DNA from: Streptococcus vestibularis
GTDB taxonomy: Bacteria > Bacillota > Bacilli > Lactobacillales > Streptococcaceae
DNA: 64,000 bases
Direction: 5' to 3'
Assembly (NCBI GenBank): GCA_010604095.1
Contig: JAABLG010000001.1
Location: 62,001 to 126,000, forward strand
Part shown: in pieces, positions 25,392 to 35,162 of the stretch
Layout: each line of letters begins with the position of its first letter
Position numbering within the stretch: position 1 is the first letter of the stretch
Program-made: the position numbers and the translations under genes
The notes under the pieces: model-generated
What the model was told of the DNA's origin: nothing
Databases searched by the model: none
What the model saw: the letters and a program-made list of their open reading frames with translations, nothing else

Positions 25392-26534
25392 ATGACAGAT
25401 GTATTTTACGAGGATTTAGCAAAGACACGTCAGCAAATTCATCAACATCCAGAAGTTTCTGAAGATGAACACGAGACAACCATTTTTTTGAAAGGTTATT
25501 TGAGAAAATTAGGTATTGAACCTTTAAATTATCCTTTAAAGACAGGACTGATTGCTGAAATTGGGTCAGGCCACCCGATTATTGCTTTACGTGCTGATAT
25601 CGATGCGCTTCCAATTCAGGAAAATACTGGACTTTCTTATGCCAGTGAAAATGGAGCCATGCACGCATGTGGTCATGATTTTCACCAAACCTCTCTCCTT
25701 GGAGCAGCACAGATTTTAAAAGAAAGAGAAGCGGAGCTGAAAGGTACCGTTCGCTTGATTTTCCAACCAGCTGAGGAAAATTTCCAAGGGGCCTACCAGA
25801 TTATTGAAGCGGGTGGTATTGACGGTGTGTCAGCTATCATCGGTTATCACAACAATCCTCACTTGAAACCGGGACAGATTGGTCTTCGTTCAGGTGCGAT
25901 TATGGCAGGTGTGGAGCAGTTTAGGGTTGATGTCAAGGGTGTTTCTTCGCATGCGGCTCGCCCTGATTTGGGTGTGGATACGGTTTTGGTTACTACGACC
26001 ATCATTAACAACTTGCAGCAAATCGTAGCTCGAACGATTTCGCCTTTTGACTCAGCTGTTTTGTCAGTCACTCATATCGAAGTTGGCAATACTTGGAATG
26101 TTCTGCCAGCATCAGGCTTTTTTGAGGGAACAATTCGTACTTTTGATCCTAAGATTCGTGAGGATGTCATTGCTCGTTTTGAAAGGGTCGTTCAGGCAAC
26201 AGCAGACCAATTTGGTGCTCAGGCTGAGATTGTTTGGGGCAATTCTCCTTTTGTGACTTACAATGATTTGACGCTTACACCTCTCATCTTTGAAAATTCT
26301 AAGGCTTTCGCAGAAGTGATTGAAACCTTTCCATCAACAGGTGGCGAAGACTTTGCGACCTATCAGAAGGCAATCCCAGGTGTTTTTGCCTTCATTGGTT
26401 CTAATGGTGACGATGATGCTGCCGACTGGCACCATGATGATTTTCTTGTGAAGGACGAAGCCTTACCTGCAGCTGTTAATTACTATGTGGAGAACGCCCT
26501 CTTCCTACTTGATTATTTTAAGGATAACCACTAA
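25392..26534 (+). CDS. M20-family amidohydrolase (N-acyl amino acid deacylase type)
   Basis: A 380-residue dinuclear metallohydrolase. It has RADIDALPIQE, the metal-binding MHACGHDFH and PAEEN motifs, and a lid domain in the middle (about residues 175-290). It resembles the YxeP/YtnL/HipO group, which removes N-acyl groups from amino acids including sulfur compounds. The start follows GAGGGAGGTC. The upstream inverted repeats hint at sulfur-amino-acid control. The precise substrate is not determinable from sequence. Confidence 0.88.
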   Translation: MTDVFYEDLAKTRQQIHQHPEVSEDEHETTIFLKGYLRKLGIEPLNYPLKTGLIAEIGSGHPIIALRADIDALPIQENTGLSYASENGAMHACGHDFHQTSLLGAAQILKEREAELKGTVRLIFQPAEENFQGAYQIIEAGGIDGVSAIIGYHNNPHLKPGQIGLRSGAIMAGVEQFRVDVKGVSSHAARPDLGVDTVLVTTTIINNLQQIVARTISPFDSAVLSVTHIEVGNTWNVLPASGFFEGTIRTFDPKIREDVIARFERVVQATADQFGAQAEIVWGNSPFVTYNDLTLTPLIFENSKAFAEVIETFPSTGGEDFATYQKAIPGVFAFIGSNGDDDAADWHHDDFLVKDEALPAAVNYYVENALFLLDYFKDNH

Positions 26535-26601
26535 TCCTTGGAGGATATACCATTGAAGCGTCCAGCCGGTTGGTTGGGTGCTAATTGATAGATAAGAGTA
26601 G

Positions 26602-26636
26602 AGGAGCCACGCCATGATTTGGTGTGACTCCTTTTT
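26602..26636 (+). terminator. Terminator of the M20 hydrolase gene
   Basis: GGAGCCACGCCA pairs with TGGTGTGACTCC with one mismatch, followed by TTTTT. Confidence 0.8.
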
Positions 26637-26721
26637 GATATTCAGTGTTTTACCGTTTGATATGGCTATAGCTACTAAGCTTGATAATGGTAGAATGACT
26701 CCTAATGATAGTCTTGTTTTA

Positions 26722-26730
26722 TGGTATAAT
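26722..26730 (+). promoter_or_regulatory. Extended -10 promoter
   Basis: TGG-TATAAT at 26722-26730 serves the small membrane protein gene and probably the following hydrolase. The rest of the 26637-26814 gap holds AT-rich sequence with an imperfect TAGTA/TACTA symmetry and no gene. Confidence 0.55.
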
Positions 26731-26814
26731 GAGTAGGAAAATACTATAGTAATGACTACTAAAAATGCTTATTTGTTCTTGCTTTTGCATGCAATTTATT
26801 AGGAGGTTTTTATC

Positions 26815-27180
26815 ATGGCTAATCATATTCGTGTTATGGTGTCGATTGTTATGGCTCAGCTGATTGTCCTTTATCTAGGACTTCAGATGGCTCTACCATT
26901 TACTAAGGTTCTAACCACGGTAGGTGTGGTTGCTTTTCTCGAGATTGTTTATCATGTGGTGATAGCTCGTAAGATTGGAGCAAACATTTCTTTCAGAGTG
27001 TTTTGGCAAACGTTTAAAAAGGTCCTTCGAAAAAATGCTGCCTTTTTAATTCTATTAGGGGTTGCACCGATTTTCTTCAAAAGTGAAGACTTCATGGCTT
27101 TCATAACCTGGCAGCTTTTCTTTGTCGTCTTGGTGAGTGATGTCATCATGGCTTCAAATGATATGCCATTATCTCGATAA
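26815..27180 (+). CDS. Small integral membrane protein, function unknown
   Basis: A 121-residue, strongly hydrophobic protein with about four membrane segments (residues 7-27, 32-50, 73-90 and 94-112) and a basic loop between the second and third (RKIGANISFRVFWQTFKKVLRK). It has a good AGGAGG ribosome-binding site. I do not recognise the family. The following alpha/beta hydrolase gene starts 39 nt later and may be co-transcribed. Confidence 0.7.
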   Translation: MANHIRVMVSIVMAQLIVLYLGLQMALPFTKVLTTVGVVAFLEIVYHVVIARKIGANISFRVFWQTFKKVLRKNAAFLILLGVAPIFFKSEDFMAFITWQLFFVVLVSDVIMASNDMPLSR

Positions 27181-27219
27181 GACCTAAAACCTAGACATTT
27201 CAATGAAAGACTGTCGGTA

Positions 27220-28011
27220 ATGTTTACCATTCAAAGAAATCATTTGTCGGACCCAGGTGTAGATTATGTCACTTTTGGTAAGGGAGACAAAAATCTCATT
27301 ATCATTACGGGATTAAGTTTGCAACGTTTAAGTGATCTGTCCAATCTTGCCACTTACGCCTTGTTTTATCAATATGCTAAGGAGTACAAGGTCTATATTT
27401 TTGATAGAAGGGACCATATCGAAGAAGGCGTTTCTATTGAGGATATGGCGGATGACCTTTATCATTCTTTGGAAGTATTGCATATTGCTAATGCCTCTAT
27501 CATAGGTATATCACAGGGGGGTATGATTGCTCAGCTATTTGCTATCAAGTATCCTCAAAAGGTGAAAAAGCTAGTATTAGCGCTGACACTCTCTTGTAAT
27601 AATACCATCAGTAGAGAAACCGTCGGAGGATGGATAGAGATGGCAGAAAATGGAGAAATGGACCAGCTCAATAAGGATTCGATGAGTAAATCATTTTCGT
27701 CTCCTGTGTTAAAGAAATTATATGTGATTAACAGATTATTTTTGAAGTCTGTAAGTACAGAAAAACGCCATCGCTTTGTTTGTTTAGCCAAGTCAATTCT
27801 AGCCTTTGATTGCTATAGTTCGCTTGATAAAATCACTTGTCCGACCCTTGTTCTGGGAGCTAAAAAAGACCTGGTTCTGGGTGTGGATGGCGCTAGGGAG
27901 CTGGCAAATGGGATTCCAAACGCTTCTTATTATGAATTTGACAAATTGGGGCATGCAGCTTATATTGAAAGCAGACGATTCAACAAAGTTTTATTAGAAT
28001 TTCTGCAATAA
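27220..28011 (+). CDS. Alpha/beta hydrolase
   Basis: A 263-residue alpha/beta hydrolase. The nucleophile elbow is GISQGGMIAQ (Ser about residue 95), the acid is probably the Asp in KKDLVLGVDG, and the His is in LGHAAYIES near the C-terminus. No signal peptide. The ribosome-binding site is weak (GAAAGA 9 nt before the ATG). Substrate unknown; the family covers esterases, lipases and C-C hydrolases. Confidence 0.82.
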   Translation: MFTIQRNHLSDPGVDYVTFGKGDKNLIIITGLSLQRLSDLSNLATYALFYQYAKEYKVYIFDRRDHIEEGVSIEDMADDLYHSLEVLHIANASIIGISQGGMIAQLFAIKYPQKVKKLVLALTLSCNNTISRETVGGWIEMAENGEMDQLNKDSMSKSFSSPVLKKLYVINRLFLKSVSTEKRHRFVCLAKSILAFDCYSSLDKITCPTLVLGAKKDLVLGVDGARELANGIPNASYYEFDKLGHAAYIESRRFNKVLLEFLQ

Positions 28012-28073
28012 ATCACTCAGAAAACTCATTTTCAAAGAGTCTTTATATCTCCAGTGATATAAGATATTAAAGC

Positions 28074-28103
28074 GGTTATGGCAAAAGCTGTAGCCTTTTT
28101 ATT
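28074..28103 (+). terminator. Terminator after the alpha/beta hydrolase
   Basis: GGTTA ... TAGCC with an inner GC-AAAA-GC hairpin, followed by TTTTTATTTT. Confidence 0.6.
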
Positions 28104-28171
28104 TTCCAGTTCAGATATGTGCAGTCTGAAAAATTAAATGATAGAATGGCAATAGATAGGAGGATACAGAA

Positions 28172-29488
28172 ATGTTGAACTATGATTTGATTGTTATCGG
28201 TTTCGGTAAAGCCGGTAAAACTCTGGCTGCTAAGATGAATGCAGCTGGTAAGAAAGTTGCTGTCATCGAACGCAGCAAAGCCATGTATGGCGGTACTTGC
28301 ATTAATATTGCTTGTATCCCAACCAAGACTATGATTGTTGCGGCCGAAAAGGGCTGGTCATTTGACGATACTATGAAAGAACGTGGTGCGGTGACTGGTC
28401 GTCTTAACGCTAAGAATTATAAAATGTTGGCCGATAATGGCGTTGATGTCATTGATGCAGAGGCACATTTCGTGTCAAATAAGGTTATTGAAGTAGTGGC
28501 AGGTGATGACCTCCAAGAGCTTACAGCTGAGACTATTGTCATCAATACAGGTGCTGTGTCTAATGTCTTGCCTATTCCTGGCTTGACAACAGCTGAGCAT
28601 GTCTACGATTCAACTGGTATTCAAACCCTTGAAGCCTTGCCTAAACGTTTAGGTGTCCTAGGTGGTGGTAATATCGGTCTTGAATTTGCTGGCCTTTATA
28701 ACCGTTTGGGAAGCCAAGTGACTGTCTTGGATGCAGCGACTAGCTTCTTGCCACGTGTAGAGCCATCTATTGCTAAGTTGGCCAAGGAATACATGGAAGA
28801 GGATGGTATTGTCTTCGAACAAGGTGTTAAAACATCTGAAGTTAAGAATGACGGTGATGAAGTTGTCGTTGTTACTGATAAAGGAGACTTCCGTTTTGAT
28901 GCGCTCCTTTATGCGACAGGACGCAAGCCTAATATTGAACCTCTTCACTTGGAAAACACAGATATTGTCTTGACTGAGCGTGGTGGTATCCAGGTTAATA
29001 AGCATTTGGAAACAAGTGTTCCGGGTGTCTTTGCAGTGGGTGATGTCAATGGTGGCCTTCAGTTCACTTATATTTCATTAGATGATTTCCGTATTGTCTT
29101 TAATTACCTTACAGGCGATGGCAGTTATAACCTTGAAACACGTGGAGCTGTTCCAACCGCTATGTTCCTCAACCCACCTTTGGCACAGGTTGGTCTTACT
29201 GAAGACCAAGCCAGAGCAGCAGGTGGACCAGTTGCTGTCAAGGAACTTCCAGTTGCTGGCATGCCTCGTGGTCATGTAAACGGTGATTTGCGTGGTGCCT
29301 TCAAAGCTGTGGTAAATCCTGAAACTAAGGAAATTTTGGGAGTGACCCTCTTTGGTCAAGAGTCTCATGAAATTATCAATCTAATTACCCTAGCGATGAA
29401 CCATCACATTCCATATACAGATTTGGCTAAACAAATCTTTACTCACCCAACTATGGCTGAGAACCTAAATGATTTGTTTGCGATTTAA
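28172..29488 (+). CDS. FAD-dependent pyridine nucleotide-disulfide oxidoreductase (RclA-like)
   Basis: A 438-residue group I flavoprotein disulfide reductase: FAD-binding DLIVIGFGKAGKTLA at the N-terminus, redox pair in GGTCINIACIPTK, NAD(P)H-binding LGVLGGGNIGLEFA, second FAD motif GVFAVGDVNGG, and a C-terminal dimer domain ending HPTMAENLNDLF. The C-x4-C motif with the INIACIPTK form fits the RclA/YkgC subfamily, linked to hypochlorous acid and metal stress, better than glutathione reductase or lipoamide dehydrogenase. A single gene with an AGGAGG-type ribosome-binding site and a terminator. Confidence 0.88.
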   Translation: MLNYDLIVIGFGKAGKTLAAKMNAAGKKVAVIERSKAMYGGTCINIACIPTKTMIVAAEKGWSFDDTMKERGAVTGRLNAKNYKMLADNGVDVIDAEAHFVSNKVIEVVAGDDLQELTAETIVINTGAVSNVLPIPGLTTAEHVYDSTGIQTLEALPKRLGVLGGGNIGLEFAGLYNRLGSQVTVLDAATSFLPRVEPSIAKLAKEYMEEDGIVFEQGVKTSEVKNDGDEVVVVTDKGDFRFDALLYATGRKPNIEPLHLENTDIVLTERGGIQVNKHLETSVPGVFAVGDVNGGLQFTYISLDDFRIVFNYLTGDGSYNLETRGAVPTAMFLNPPLAQVGLTEDQARAAGGPVAVKELPVAGMPRGHVNGDLRGAFKAVVNPETKEILGVTLFGQESHEIINLITLAMNHHIPYTDLAKQIFTHPTMAENLNDLFAI

Positions 29489-29493
29489 CATGA

Positions 29494-29517
29494 AAAGAGC
29501 CGAGAAGCTCTTTTTTT
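29494..29517 (+). terminator. Terminator of the RclA-like gene
   Basis: AAAGAGC-CGAGAA-GCTC with a T run. Confidence 0.85.
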
Positions 29518-29540
29518 ATGTAGAAGAAAAGTTTTTTTAA

Positions 29541-29726
29541 GGCTTTCCTTAGGTGAGTACGGTCATCAGCGACCTTCTTCGAAGTTCCATGACTAATTTT
29601 TGAGCCCCTTCACTTTTTAATTTCTAGGCTCAGGCTAAAACAGTTCCCCGAACTGTTTTACTCTCAAAAATTCCGAGTTTCTGAAACTATTAAGTTTCAG
29701 GAACTTTTCTCACAGCGGAAAGTCTT
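29541..29726 (-). repeat. Long structured intergenic repeat, family R copy 1
   Basis: Read on the minus strand: GACTTTCCGCTGTGAGA, a variable hairpin AGTTCCTGAAACT/AGTTTCAGAAACT, CTCGGAATTTTTGAG, a hairpin AAACAGTTC-GGG-GAACTGTTT, then GGGGCTCAAAAATTAG, ACTTCGAAGAAG, a third arm, and CTAAGGAAAG. Two further copies lie at 34561 and 57518. Conserved blocks with covarying arms point to a folded RNA or a palindromic mobile element. It fills the gap between the RclA-like gene and the convergent nucleotidyltransferase gene. Confidence 0.65.
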
Positions 29727-29758
29727 GTAAAAAAGTAAATCTCAAATCATAGTTTAAT

Positions 29759-30322
29759 CTATTCGATAAATTCTATAGAAATGTTTGGCCAGACTGTGTT
29801 CCAATTTTTCTTTTTTACCCTCTCGTTATAGACCGTTTGTCTTTCTTTATTTGAAAAGTAATGTGGTGTGGGTGAGACTCTGAAGTTAACTAAATCGTCT
29901 ATTCCAAAAGGAATAAAAACCTCTAGTTTCTGATTGTCATTTAGTCTAGCGGCTATGGCAGTACATTTTTCGGGAAATTTTAAGACAGCATCTGTAGAGC
30001 TAATATACTTTTCAGTATTAGGGCTATGTATATTCATATAATACTGATTTTTTATTTCCCAATTGTATTCAGGATATCTTCTCTTTATTTGATTTTCTAT
30101 TTCAACAGTTTGTTCATATGATATGTTTTTATCAAAGAAAATGACATCGATATCTGAGAAATTGATATTTGAAGATGTATTTCCGGTGCTTAAGTAGTCC
30201 CAAATATAATTGCGTATAGTTCCAGCACAAAGCCAACAGTCATTAAGTTGAAAAGAGTGGATAATCTTTAATAGTGCCATTAGTTCGTAGTTCTGTTTAA
30301 TTAGTTTTTTGACATCAATCAT
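29759..30322 (-). CDS. Nucleotidyltransferase family protein (NTP_transf_6/DUF925-like)
   Basis: A 187-residue protein with the nucleotidyltransferase pattern: CAGTIRNYIWDYLS (G-T-x-R-N core), then FSDIDVIFFDKN giving the D-x-D metal-binding pair, and a third acidic strand near LEVFIPFGIDDLVN. The DUF925 family is uncharacterised. A monocistronic minus-strand gene with a GAGG ribosome-binding site and TACAAT -10. It is AT-richer than its neighbours, possibly an acquired gene. Confidence 0.78.
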   Translation of the reverse strand: MIDVKKLIKQNYELMALLKIIHSFQLNDCWLCAGTIRNYIWDYLSTGNTSSNINFSDIDVIFFDKNISYEQTVEIENQIKRRYPEYNWEIKNQYYMNIHSPNTEKYISSTDAVLKFPEKCTAIAARLNDNQKLEVFIPFGIDDLVNFRVSPTPHYFSNKERQTVYNERVKKKNWNTVWPNISIEFIE

Positions 30323-30391
30323 TTTAAAACCTCATTGGTATTGTACTAGTTTAAGATAGAAATATCAAAATAAGACCAGATCTCTAATACA

Positions 30392-30424
30392 CAGCGACAC
30401 TCTAGGTTAGATGTCGCTTTTTTT
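30392..30424 (+). terminator. Orphan plus-strand terminator
   Basis: AGCGAC ... GTCGCT is followed by TTTTTTT. No plus-strand gene ends here, so it may end read-through from the left or a short RNA that starts in the 30323-30390 gap. Confidence 0.65.
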
Positions 30425-30539
30425 GCGCTTTGATGATAAGATAGAAGTGCTATAAGAAAATTCTTTAGATTGGTGCTCTTTGTCTGCATTGAATGCTTGA
30501 TAGACCTTGAGTCACCACTAAAAACCGTATGAAAAACGT

Positions 30540-30584
30540 AGAAAGACACTCGCTTGCCAGTTGGTCTGTGAGTGTGTGTAACTT
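30540..30584 (+). promoter_or_regulatory. Hairpin between a weak Shine-Dalgarno and the mvk start
   Basis: AGAAAG (30540-30545) is followed by a hairpin with arms ACACTC (30546-30551) and GAGTGT (30570-30575), then GTGTAACTT and the ATG. There is no Shine-Dalgarno near the ATG. With the hairpin folded, AGAAAG would be 9 nt from the ATG. The rest of the 30425-30540 gap shows no gene. Confidence 0.4.
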
Positions 30585-31463
30585 ATGACTAAGAAAGTAG
30601 GAGTGGGCAAGGCCCACAGTAAGATTATTTTGATGGGGGAGCACTCGGTCGTTTATGGTCATCCTGCCCTTGCTCTCCCTCTCAAGGACATTGAGGTTGT
30701 CTGTCAGATTCAGGCGGCTGATACTCCTTTGACGCTCAAGGCTCAGGATCCCTTGACGACAGCGATTTTTTCAGCGCTTAATTATCTGGAAATCAAGAAT
30801 CAGCCTATCAGCTATGCTATTAAGTCTAGCGTCCCTGAAAAGCGTGGCATGGGATCGTCTGCAGCGGTTGCCATTGCAGCGATTCGTGCGGTTTTTGATT
30901 ATTTTGAACAGGAGCTTAGCCGAGAGACCTTGGAAATGCTGGTCCATCAGGCGGAGACCATTGCCCACAGTAAGCCCAGCGGTTTAGATGCCAAGACTTG
31001 TCTGAGTGACCGAGCTATCAGCTTTACCCGTAATATTGGCTTCAAGGAAATCGAGGTTGATCTAGGTGCCTATCTAGTTATCGCAGACACGGGCATTCAT
31101 GGAAACACCCGTGAGGCCGTGGAAAAGGTTGAGGCTATTGGACTAGATGCCTTATCAGACCTAAATCAGCTAGGCGAATTAAGTCAGAGGGCGGAAGGAG
31201 CCCTCAAGGCCAAGGATCAAGAGCTTCTTGGGCAGCTTATGTCGCAAGCTCATAATCACCTTAAATCTTTAGGTGTGTCCTGCGATTTGTCTGACCTGCT
31301 CATAGCGACTGCTCTGGAACAGGGTGCGCTCGGGGCCAAGATGTCAGGCGGAGGACTGGGTGGCTGTATTATTGCCCTGACAAGTACTAAGAATCAAGCC
31401 CAAACGATTGCTAAAAAACTTCAAGAAAAAGGAGCGGTAAACACGTGGATAGAAAGCCTGTAA
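30585..31463 (+). CDS. mvk: Mevalonate kinase
   Basis: A 292-residue GHMP kinase that phosphorylates mevalonate, the first step of the lower mevalonate pathway. Motifs: AHSKIILMGEHSVVYGHPAL (substrate-binding N-terminus), the ATP loop RGMGSSAAVAIA, and the C-terminal GAKMSGGGLGGCI. First gene of the mvk-mvaD-mvaK2-fni operon; mvaD overlaps by 19 nt. No good ribosome-binding site near the start. Confidence 0.97.
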   Translation: MTKKVGVGKAHSKIILMGEHSVVYGHPALALPLKDIEVVCQIQAADTPLTLKAQDPLTTAIFSALNYLEIKNQPISYAIKSSVPEKRGMGSSAAVAIAAIRAVFDYFEQELSRETLEMLVHQAETIAHSKPSGLDAKTCLSDRAISFTRNIGFKEIEVDLGAYLVIADTGIHGNTREAVEKVEAIGLDALSDLNQLGELSQRAEGALKAKDQELLGQLMSQAHNHLKSLGVSCDLSDLLIATALEQGALGAKMSGGGLGGCIIALTSTKNQAQTIAKKLQEKGAVNTWIESL

Positions 31464-32389
31464 GCGTCAAATCGTACGCAAATATTGCTATTGTCAAATA
31501 CTGGGGTAAGGCGGATGCCAAGCGAATGATTCCTTCAACTAGTAGTATTTCACTGACTTTGGAAAATATGTATACGGAAACCAAGTTGTCTTTTCTGCCT
31601 GAGGATGCGACCAGTGATGTTATGTATATCGATGACGAGCTCCAAGGGGAAAAAGAAACAACCAAGGCCAGCAAGGTTTTAGATCTCTTCCGTACTAATC
31701 CAAACCAACATGTCAAGATTGAAACTTGGAACAACATGCCAACAGCAGCGGGTCTATCCTCAAGTTCCTCAGGACTTTCTGCCCTAGTTAAGGCAGCTAA
31801 CGAGCTCTTCCAAGTCGGAAAAACGCAGTCTGAATTGGCTCAAATTGCCAAGTTTGCTTCAGGTTCGTCATCACGGTCCTTCTTTGGACCATTGGCAGCC
31901 TGGGACAAGGATAGTGGTGAGGTTTACCCGGTTGAAACAGACCTTAAATTGGCCATGATTATGCTGGTTTTGACAGATCAAAAGAAACCCGTATCAAGCC
32001 GGGACGGTATGAAATTGTGTACCGAAACATCGACTTCTTTCCCAGAGTGGATTAAACAGTCTGAGCAGGATTACAAGGATATGTTGACCTATCTCAAAGC
32101 AAATGATTTCCAAGCGGTGGGTGAGCTTACGGAAGCCAATGCCCTTCGTATGCACCAAACAACAAGTACGGCTAACCCACCATTTTCATATCTAACGGAA
32201 GCCTCTTATCAGGCTATGGACAAGGTTAAGGCCCTCCGTGCCTCTGGTGAGCAGTGTTACTTTACTATGGATGCAGGACCAAATGTTAAGGTGCTCTGTC
32301 TGGAAGAAGACCTAGACCGCCTAGCAGACCACTTCCGTAAGGACTATCAGGTCATTGTTTCACGCACCAAGGAGTTGCCAGATGCCTAA
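31445..32389 (+). CDS. mvaD: Diphosphomevalonate decarboxylase
   Basis: A 314-residue GHMP-fold enzyme that makes isopentenyl diphosphate from mevalonate diphosphate with ATP. Motifs: [26 protein letters not shown], and the phosphate loop PTAAGLSSSSSGLSA. The GTG start at 31445 follows AAGGAG and lies inside mvk, so translation is coupled. The C-terminus overlaps the next gene by 8 nt. Confidence 0.97.
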   Translation: MDRKPVSVKSYANIAIVKYWGKADAKRMIPSTSSISLTLENMYTETKLSFLPEDATSDVMYIDDELQGEKETTKASKVLDLFRTNPNQHVKIETWNNMPTAAGLSSSSSGLSALVKAANELFQVGKTQSELAQIAKFASGSSSRSFFGPLAAWDKDSGEVYPVETDLKLAMIMLVLTDQKKPVSSRDGMKLCTETSTSFPEWIKQSEQDYKDMLTYLKANDFQAVGELTEANALRMHQTTSTANPPFSYLTEASYQAMDKVKALRASGEQCYFTMDAGPNVKVLCLEEDLDRLADHFRKDYQVIVSRTKELPDA

Positions 32390-33377
32390 GCAGTCGGTCA
32401 ATCAGGTCACAGTAAAAACAGGTGGGAAACTCTACATTGCTGGAGAATACTCAGTCTTAACAGCTGGGCAGACAGCCCTAATCCAATTTATTCCTATTTT
32501 CATGTCAGCAGAGGTCAAGGAAGCACCAAGCACACAGCTGTCTTCAGATATGTTTGACTATAGTGTGGGCCGTGAGCCAGACGCAAATTACGCTCTCATT
32601 CAAGAGGCCTTGAATACTTTTGAAGCCTATTGTGGTGAGGATTTACCCGCTCTGGATCTTTCAATCACTGGAAAGTTGGAACGAGATGGGGTTAAATTTG
32701 GTATCGGTTCTTCGGGTTCTGTTGTGGTATTGACCCTCAAGGCCTTGGCAGCAGCCCTTCAGAAAGACTTATCCAAAGACATTCTCTTTAAATTAGCTAG
32801 CTACACCCTTCTCAAGCAGGGAGATAATGGTTCTATGGGAGATTTAGCTTGTATCGTATACGAGGATCTGATTTCCTATCGTTCCTTTGACCGTGAAAAA
32901 ATAGCAGAGCTTATAGACCAAATAACTCTATCAGAGCTTTTGGAAAAAGACTGGGGCTATCGTATCAGTCCTATAGTGCCAGTTCTCCAAGCTCACTTTT
33001 TGGTGGGGTGGACCAAGCAAGCTGCTATTTCAAAAGACATGGTTAAAATGGCCAAATCTCGCATATCAAGCAAGTATTTAAGTGAAACAGAAGTTGCCGT
33101 CCAAGATGCCATCAAGGCTCTGGTAACAGGAGATAAGAACTTACTTAAGAGCAGCCTTCAGGCTGTCAGTGACCAGTTGGAATCACTTAGTCCAGATATT
33201 TATGTGGACAAGCTGAAAAAACTCAAAGAAGCTGAGCAAGGCCTAGATGTCATTGCTAAGTCCTCTGGAGCAGGAGGTGGCGACTGTGGTATCGCCTTTG
33301 CTTTTGACCAAGCAAGCCGAGATACCTTAGTTGAGCGCTGGCAAGAGGAAGGAATAGAGCTTTTGTATGAGGTTTAG
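32382..33377 (+). CDS. mvaK2: Phosphomevalonate kinase
   Basis: A 331-residue GHMP kinase that converts phosphomevalonate to the diphosphate. Motifs: GKLYIAGEYSVL, KFGIGSSGSVVVL, and the C-terminal SSGAGGGDCGIAF. The ATG at 32382 is chosen over an upstream in-frame ATG at 32355 because AAGGAG (32369-32374) is 7 nt before it; the longer form would extend far into mvaD. Third gene of the operon. Confidence 0.95.
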   Translation: MPKQSVNQVTVKTGGKLYIAGEYSVLTAGQTALIQFIPIFMSAEVKEAPSTQLSSDMFDYSVGREPDANYALIQEALNTFEAYCGEDLPALDLSITGKLERDGVKFGIGSSGSVVVLTLKALAAALQKDLSKDILFKLASYTLLKQGDNGSMGDLACIVYEDLISYRSFDREKIAELIDQITLSELLEKDWGYRISPIVPVLQAHFLVGWTKQAAISKDMVKMAKSRISSKYLSETEVAVQDAIKALVTGDKNLLKSSLQAVSDQLESLSPDIYVDKLKKLKEAEQGLDVIAKSSGAGGGDCGIAFAFDQASRDTLVERWQEEGIELLYEV

Positions 33378-33422
33378 GGGTCAGCTAAGTAGACATTATC
33401 ACGCAAGAAAGTAAAGAAATAA

Positions 33423-34430
<1,008 letters not shown>

Positions 34431-34431
34431 G

Positions 34432-34454
34432 AAAGAGCCAAGTGCTCTTTTTTA
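34432..34454 (+). terminator. Terminator of the mevalonate operon
   Basis: AAGAGC-CAAGT-GCTCTT followed by TTTT. Confidence 0.8.
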
Positions 34455-34560
34455 ATTTTTAAAGATGGTAAAACAATTTCTCTAGGCGATGATATTATGG
34501 AGACATCATTTTAACACCGGTAAAGGATAATAATGACATTCTTGATTTGACTTGTTTCTA

Positions 34561-34773
34561 GCGAGCAAAGCGAGCATTTAACGAGATTTTCCGCTGTGAG
34601 AAAGTTCTAGAAATACTTGTATTTCTAGAACTCGGAATTTTTGAGAGTAAAACAGTTTGGGGAACTGTTTTAGCCTGAGCCCAGAAATTAAAAAGTGAAG
34701 GGGCTCAAAAATTAGTCATGGAGCTTCGAAGAAGTACGCTGACGTCCGCACTCACTTAAGGAAAGTCTAAAAA
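34561..34773 (+). repeat. Long structured intergenic repeat, family R copy 2
   Basis: Homologous to the repeats at 29541 (opposite strand) and 57518. GCGAGCATTTAACGAGATTT leads into CCGCTGTGAGA, then the hairpin GTTCTAGAAATAC/GTATTTCTAGAAC, CTCGGAATTTTTGAG, the hairpin AAACAGTT-TGGGG-AACTGTTT, GGGGCTCAAAAATTAG, GCTTCGAAGAAG, and CACTTAAGGAAAGTC. It lies between the fni terminator and another orphan terminator (34801). No gene is visible in 34455-34858. Confidence 0.65.
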
Positions 34774-34800
34774 AATCCATTTTACAAAAGAATATCTTAC

Positions 34801-34826
34801 AAAAAAGAGCGGAAGCTCTTTTTTTA
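34801..34826 (+). terminator. Orphan terminator after repeat copy 2
   Basis: AAAGAGC-GGAA-GCTCTTTTTTT. No coding region ends here; it could end a transcript that covers the structured repeat. Confidence 0.75.
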
Positions 34827-34858
34827 TTACCCACTCAAGCAAAAAGTAACTTTTCCCC

Positions 34859-34887
34859 TTGACAAGTTACTGCCTTAGGAGTATTAT
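34859..34887 (+). promoter_or_regulatory. Promoter of the M-box-mgtA transcript
   Basis: TTGACA (34859-34864) and TATTAT (34882-34887) with 17 nt spacing. Confidence 0.8.
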
Positions 34888-34896
34888 TTTCAGTGA

Positions 34897-35036
34897 AATA
34901 CGGTAGGTGAGGCTACCACAAGGATACGGATGACTACCGCAAAGCAGTGGAGACACTACTCGTTGGTCAACAGTCCTGATCGCCAAGGTCAAGACTAAGC
35001 TCATTTCATCGCCTTGCGGAGCTAAAGCTTGAACGG
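34897..35036 (+). ncRNA. M-box (ykoK-type) magnesium riboswitch
   Basis: The conserved M-box blocks are visible in order: GGTAGGTGAGGCTACC, ATACGGATGACTACCGC, GTTGGTCAACAG, CCAAGGTCAAGAC, and GGAGCTAAAGCTTGAACGG. It lies between a consensus promoter and an intrinsic terminator, upstream of a Mg2+-transport ATPase. Known mechanism: Mg2+ binding favours the terminator, so mgtA is made when Mg2+ is low. Confidence 0.85.
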
Positions 35037-35081
35037 TCCATTTTTTGACAGAATCTATTAAAAAATCCACCTCGAGTTTAT

Positions 35082-35117
35082 AGAGTCTTACCTGTATATG
35101 GGTAGGACTCTTTTCAT
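35082..35117 (+). terminator. Riboswitch-controlled terminator before mgtA
   Basis: The 11-bp stem AGAGTCTTACC/GGTAGGACTCT with an 8-nt loop is followed by TTTTC. It is the likely expression platform of the M-box. Confidence 0.75.
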
Positions 35118-35162
35118 TTATCTGAGGTCCACCCACCATTAGTAAATTGAAAGGAGAAACCT

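Noticed and set aside
28172-29488. Glutathione reductase or dihydrolipoamide dehydrogenase
   Set aside because: The redox motif GGTCINIACIPTK and C-terminus fit the RclA/YkgC-like group better. No pyruvate dehydrogenase complex genes are nearby.
34867-35139. 90-residue minus-strand ORF across the M-box region
   Set aside because: It is antisense to the conserved riboswitch and terminator, has no ribosome-binding site and resembles no protein family. It is a shadow of structured RNA.
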